Assembly (NCBI GenBank): GCA_937858165.1
Contig: CALLZA010000250.1
Coordinates: forward strand, 1 to 7,338
Source of the DNA: an uncultured Ardenticatenia bacterium
GTDB lineage: Bacteria > Chloroflexota > Anaerolineae > Promineifilales > Promineifilaceae
DNA: 7,338 nt
Reading direction: 5' to 3'
Below are positions 5,481 to 7,338 of the stretch, in pieces. A program made the position numbers and the translations under genes. The notes under the pieces were generated by a model that made no database searches, was not told the origin of the DNA, and saw nothing but the letters and a program-made list of their open reading frames with translations. Position 1 is the stretch's first letter; the number at the start of each line of letters is the position of its first letter.

Positions 5481-5690
5481 GAAGCCACCGTAACGGCAGA
5501 GCGTCGTGAGTCAAACTATTTGAATTGCGACCGGCAAACTTGGACTCGGCACTCCCGTGGGAGCGCCCCAGTTGCCTAAATTGAGTGGGGATTGGCTGTA
5601 CTCCACACGTTCGCCCGGGCGGTGGCCTTGTCTTGTCTCTCCGCGACGGCCAATACATGGCCACCCCGTTAACCCAGAGCCTTAGCCCTC
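5481..5690 (+). promoter_or_regulatory. long structured 5' leader, riboswitch-like
   Basis: The leader of about 210 nt has no coding sequence but can form a multibranched fold. P1 is GCCACCG 5484-5490 with CGGTGGC 5620-5626. P2 is GTCG 5503-5506 with CGAC 5528-5531, capped by TCAAA/TTTGA (5511-5515, 5519-5523). P3 is a long bulged hairpin 5533-5576 (GGCAA with TTGCC, CT with AG, GG with CC, GGC with GCC, CTCCC with GGGAG). P4 is GTGGGG 5585-5590 with CTCCAC 5601-5606. The 3' strand of P1 can instead pair perfectly as GGTGGCC 5621-5627 with GGCCACC 5659-5665, 25 nt before the ATG. Mutually exclusive helices of this kind are typical of riboswitch expression platforms. It does not match any riboswitch class I can recognise, so the ligand is unknown. 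Confidence 0.5.
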
Positions 5691-6548
5691 ATGAATACCG
5701 CCCTTCTCAGCATCAACTACGCGCTGATGATCCTCATCCCGATCGTCGTCGCCATCTTCATTCGTCGGCGCACCGGCGCGCCCTGGCGACTGTTCTTCAT
5801 CGGCGCGGTGACATTTATCGCCTCCCAGGTGTTGCACATCCCCTTCAACGCGGTCGTGCTGCGCTCCGGTCTGTTGTCGACAGACACGACTGTTTGGTCG
5901 AGCCTGATCATCTACGCTGTCTTCCTGGGGCTGTCAGCCGGGGTATTTGAGGAGACGGCCCGCTACCTGACCTATCGCTTCTGGGCCAAGGACGCCCGCT
6001 CCTGGTCGCGTGGCCTGATGCTCGGCGCGGGCCACGGTGGCAGCGAGGCCATCCTGGTCGGCGCGCTGGCGGCGGTCAACTTCGTGGCCCTGCTGGCGGC
6101 CGTCAACAACGAGACGGCCATGAACGCCCTACCCGCCGACCAGCGCTCACTGGTGACCAGCGCGTTGGCCCAGATCATGGATGCGCCCACTGGGACACTG
6201 CTGCTCGGCGCGGTGGAGCGCGTTTTCGCCATCACCGCCCATCTGGCCATGTCGCTGCTGGTGCTTCAGGTCTTTCTGCGCCGCAACATCGCCTGGCTGT
6301 TCGCGTCCATCGGCTTCCACACGCTGCTGAACATGGTCGCGGTCATCGCCGCATCGCGCCTCAGCCCCTTCGCCACCGAGGGCATCATTGGTTTATTCGC
6401 CCTGCTGGCCCTGGTCATCATCTTCCGCCTGCGGACGCCGGAGCCGGAGCCCGCGCCGGAGCCAGAGGCCTTGCCACCCCCGGCCAGCGCCGCCGCGCTC
6501 GACCTGCGCCCGACCGACGACGCCCTCGACCGTAGCCGATACAGTTGA
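5691..6548 (+). CDS. YhfC-family putative intramembrane metalloprotease
   Basis: The 285-aa polytopic membrane protein has about seven hydrophobic segments (near 8-24, 34-50, 68-86, 108-138, 168-196, 200-219 and 229-245). Motifs of the YhfC family, distant relatives of CPBP/PrsW intramembrane proteases, are present: EETAR (87-91), HGGSEA (115-120), ER...H (Glu176, Arg177, His184) and FHTLLN (209-214). The paired Glu and the His residues are the presumed metal-binding and catalytic groups. The substrate is unknown. The C-terminus after residue 248 is a Pro/Glu-rich, probably disordered cytoplasmic tail. The ATG at 5691 has no clear Shine-Dalgarno; it follows a long structured leader that may control translation. 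The gene is divergent from yigZ and convergent with the next gene. Confidence 0.85.
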   Translation: MNTALLSINYALMILIPIVVAIFIRRRTGAPWRLFFIGAVTFIASQVLHIPFNAVVLRSGLLSTDTTVWSSLIIYAVFLGLSAGVFEETARYLTYRFWAKDARSWSRGLMLGAGHGGSEAILVGALAAVNFVALLAAVNNETAMNALPADQRSLVTSALAQIMDAPTGTLLLGAVERVFAITAHLAMSLLVLQVFLRRNIAWLFASIGFHTLLNMVAVIAASRLSPFATEGIIGLFALLALVIIFRLRTPEPEPAPEPEALPPPASAAALDLRPTDDALDRSRYS

Positions 6549-6643
6549 GAAGCGCTCACGCAAAGGCCCCAAGGAATCAAAGGTCGCCAAAAGAATTCTC
6601 TTCTTCGCGTTCTTTGCTTCCTTGGCGTACTTTGCGGGAACTC
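6548..6643. repeat. imperfect palindromic intergenic repeat
   Basis: The stretch is an imperfect inverted repeat centred on GAATTC (6593-6598). The left arm carries CACGCAAAGG, AAGGAATCAAAG and TCGCCAA. The right arm carries their near-complements, CTTTGCTTCCTTGGCG and TACTTTGCGGGAACTC. It fills the gap between two convergent genes and could act as a bidirectional transcription stop. Very similar CGCAAAGG/CTTTGCG dispersed repeats are known to me from environmental genomes of several phyla. On the plus strand a run of six T residues follows at 6644-6649. Confidence 0.65.
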
Positions 6644-6651
6644 TTTTTTCC

Positions 6652-7077
6652 TTACCCCGACACCCGCCGCAGGGCGAGGGCGTTGAGCAAATCGAAGAAG
6701 AAGAGGAAGCCGCCCTGGAGCACGATGCCCAGGCCCCGGCCGCGCCAACGGGCATCGGCCGACCCCCGCCCGCGCATCGCCCGCCAACCGCCTAACACGT
6801 AGAGCACGTCCAGCCCTGTATTGACCCACAACAGCCGCGACAACGTGCGCTTCTGCGCCGCTGCGTCCATCGGCGCGGCCGACCGCTGCCGGCTGGCCCC
6901 CCGCCGCCCAATGAGGGCGATGAGCGCGTTGATCACGCCCCAGCCAACGTACTGCTCGCCCACGCCGCGCCGCAACGCATCGCCGCCCTGCCTGAGCGCC
7001 AGGCCAGTGCCGATGCTCGCCGCCGCCCAGCCGAGCAGTATCCCGGTCAACCGCTGTTGAAAGCGCCATAATGACAT
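6652..7077 (-). CDS. small four-helix membrane protein (DUF6992-like)
   Basis: The 141-aa protein has four hydrophobic segments: about 11-28 (LTGILLGWAAASIGTGLAL), 43-57, 82-99 (LLWVNTGLDVLYVLGGW) and 115-133 (GLGIVLQGGFLFFFDLLNA). The pattern QYVGWGVINALIALIG, then LLWVNTGLDVLYVLGG, then GIVLQGGFLFFFD, recalls the uncharacterised DUF6992 family; that match is from memory. The function is unknown. The ATG at 7077 is chosen because a perfect TATAAT lies only 7 nt upstream, so the mRNA is probably leaderless, and because codons further upstream translate adapter (peptide MIRRPPRST..., a contamination signature). The gene is complete and points toward the YhfC-family gene. Confidence 0.75.
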   Translation of the reverse strand: MSLWRFQQRLTGILLGWAAASIGTGLALRQGGDALRRGVGEQYVGWGVINALIALIGRRGASRQRSAAPMDAAAQKRTLSRLLWVNTGLDVLYVLGGWRAMRGRGSADARWRGRGLGIVLQGGFLFFFDLLNALALRRVSG

Positions 7078-7084
7078 AGGACTG

Positions 7085-7090
7085 ATTATA
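7085..7090 (-). promoter_or_regulatory. -10 box of the small membrane protein gene
   Basis: A perfect TATAAT (minus strand 7090-7085) is separated by 7 nt (7084-7078) from the ATG at 7077. The -35 region is lost because the genomic insert ends at 7092. Confidence 0.6.
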
Positions 7091-7092
7091 AC

Positions 7093-7162
7093 CTGTCTCT
7101 TATACACATCTGACGCTGCCGACGAGCGATCTAGTGTAGATCTCGGTGGTCGCCGTATCATT
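7093..7162 (-). other. Nextera adapter + i5 index + Illumina P5 (artefact)
   Basis: Positions 7093-7111 are the reverse complement of the Nextera mosaic end. They are followed by the read-1 adapter part (7112-7125), an index GCGATCTA (7126-7133, the complement of the left-end index) and the complement of P5 (7134-7162), with no mismatch seen. The genomic insert ends at 7092. Confidence 0.98.
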
Positions 7163-7338
7163 AAAAACATAAAAACTCGTGCATTGCTTGACTAGTTAAC
7201 AGAACATCACTGTACACATACGTATGTCCGACCTCTTAGTGCGATAGCAATTCTCGCAGAAGCATACAGTGATATACACTGAGCGAGACACATTAAAAGC
7301 TTAACGAACAGAAGTCTCGTCGTAGCAAATAGAGGATG
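7163..7338. other. non-genomic read-through noise at right end
   Basis: Sequence beyond the P5 adapter begins with an A-rich run and continues as AT-rich, patternless bases, the mirror image of the left end. It is base-calling noise beyond the end of a library molecule. No features are called. Confidence 0.9.

Noticed and set aside
5473..5493. Six-codon leader peptide frame starting at the ATG within 5473-5475
   Set aside because: The ATG overlaps the -10 box, so it would lie upstream of the transcription start.
6266..7069. 267-aa minus-strand frame overlapping the YhfC-family gene and the small membrane protein
   Set aside because: It runs out of frame through both genes and through the repeat; the translation is low-complexity and has no motif.
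7093..7162. Transposon end (Tn5 mosaic end) as a natural mobile element
   Set aside because: The mosaic end is joined to Illumina index and P5 sequence, so it comes from library tagmentation.
1..7338. CRISPR array, insertion sequence or phage genes
   Set aside because: No spaced direct repeats, no transposase or integrase motifs and no phage structural genes are visible.

Overview
The window is a GC-rich bacterial fragment of about 6.9 kb (roughly 193-7092), bounded on both sides by sequencing-library adapter and then unrelated low-quality sequence. Each end carries a Nextera mosaic end, the read-1 adapter, the same 8-base i5 index and an Illumina P5 sequence. Positions 1-192 and 7093-7338 should therefore not be read as genome. 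Gene content, very high GC coding bias, a fused ATP sulfurylase/APS kinase and dispersed palindromes of the GATTACACCGATT type would suit an environmental Chloroflexota (Anaerolineae-like) bacterium. That placement is an inference and was not tested.

Minus-strand block, read right to left. A sigma70-like promoter (4421-4450) leads into a bifunctional sulfate adenylyltransferase/adenylylsulfate kinase (2583-4361). A free-standing APS kinase, cysC (1938-2498), follows. Together they convert sulfate to APS and then PAPS. A 74-bp palindrome and a GC-rich hairpin with a T-run separate cysC from the translation-maintenance pair prmC (release-factor glutamine methyltransferase, 949-1788) and tsaC (threonylcarbamoyl-AMP synthase for tRNA t6A, 275-895). 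The start of a small membrane protein overlaps the tsaC stop and is cut off by the left adapter.

Centre. Positions 4362-4752 hold the sulfate-operon promoter and a stretch with nested perfect helices but no convincing gene. A yigZ/IMPACT-family gene (4753-5385, minus) is next. It has a promoter whose -10 box lies 6 nt from its GTG start, so its mRNA is probably leaderless.

Right part. Divergent from yigZ, a promoter with an extended -10 (5445-5474, plus) drives a leader of about 210 nt that can fold into a multibranched RNA. Its closing helix competes with a second perfect helix near the start codon. The leader precedes a YhfC-family putative intramembrane metalloprotease (5691-6548). A convergent small four-helix membrane protein (6652-7077, minus) follows across an imperfect palindromic repeat, and it too looks leaderless. 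The most interesting candidate for an undescribed element is the structured 5' leader at 5481-5690, followed by the nested-helix region at 4429-4535.
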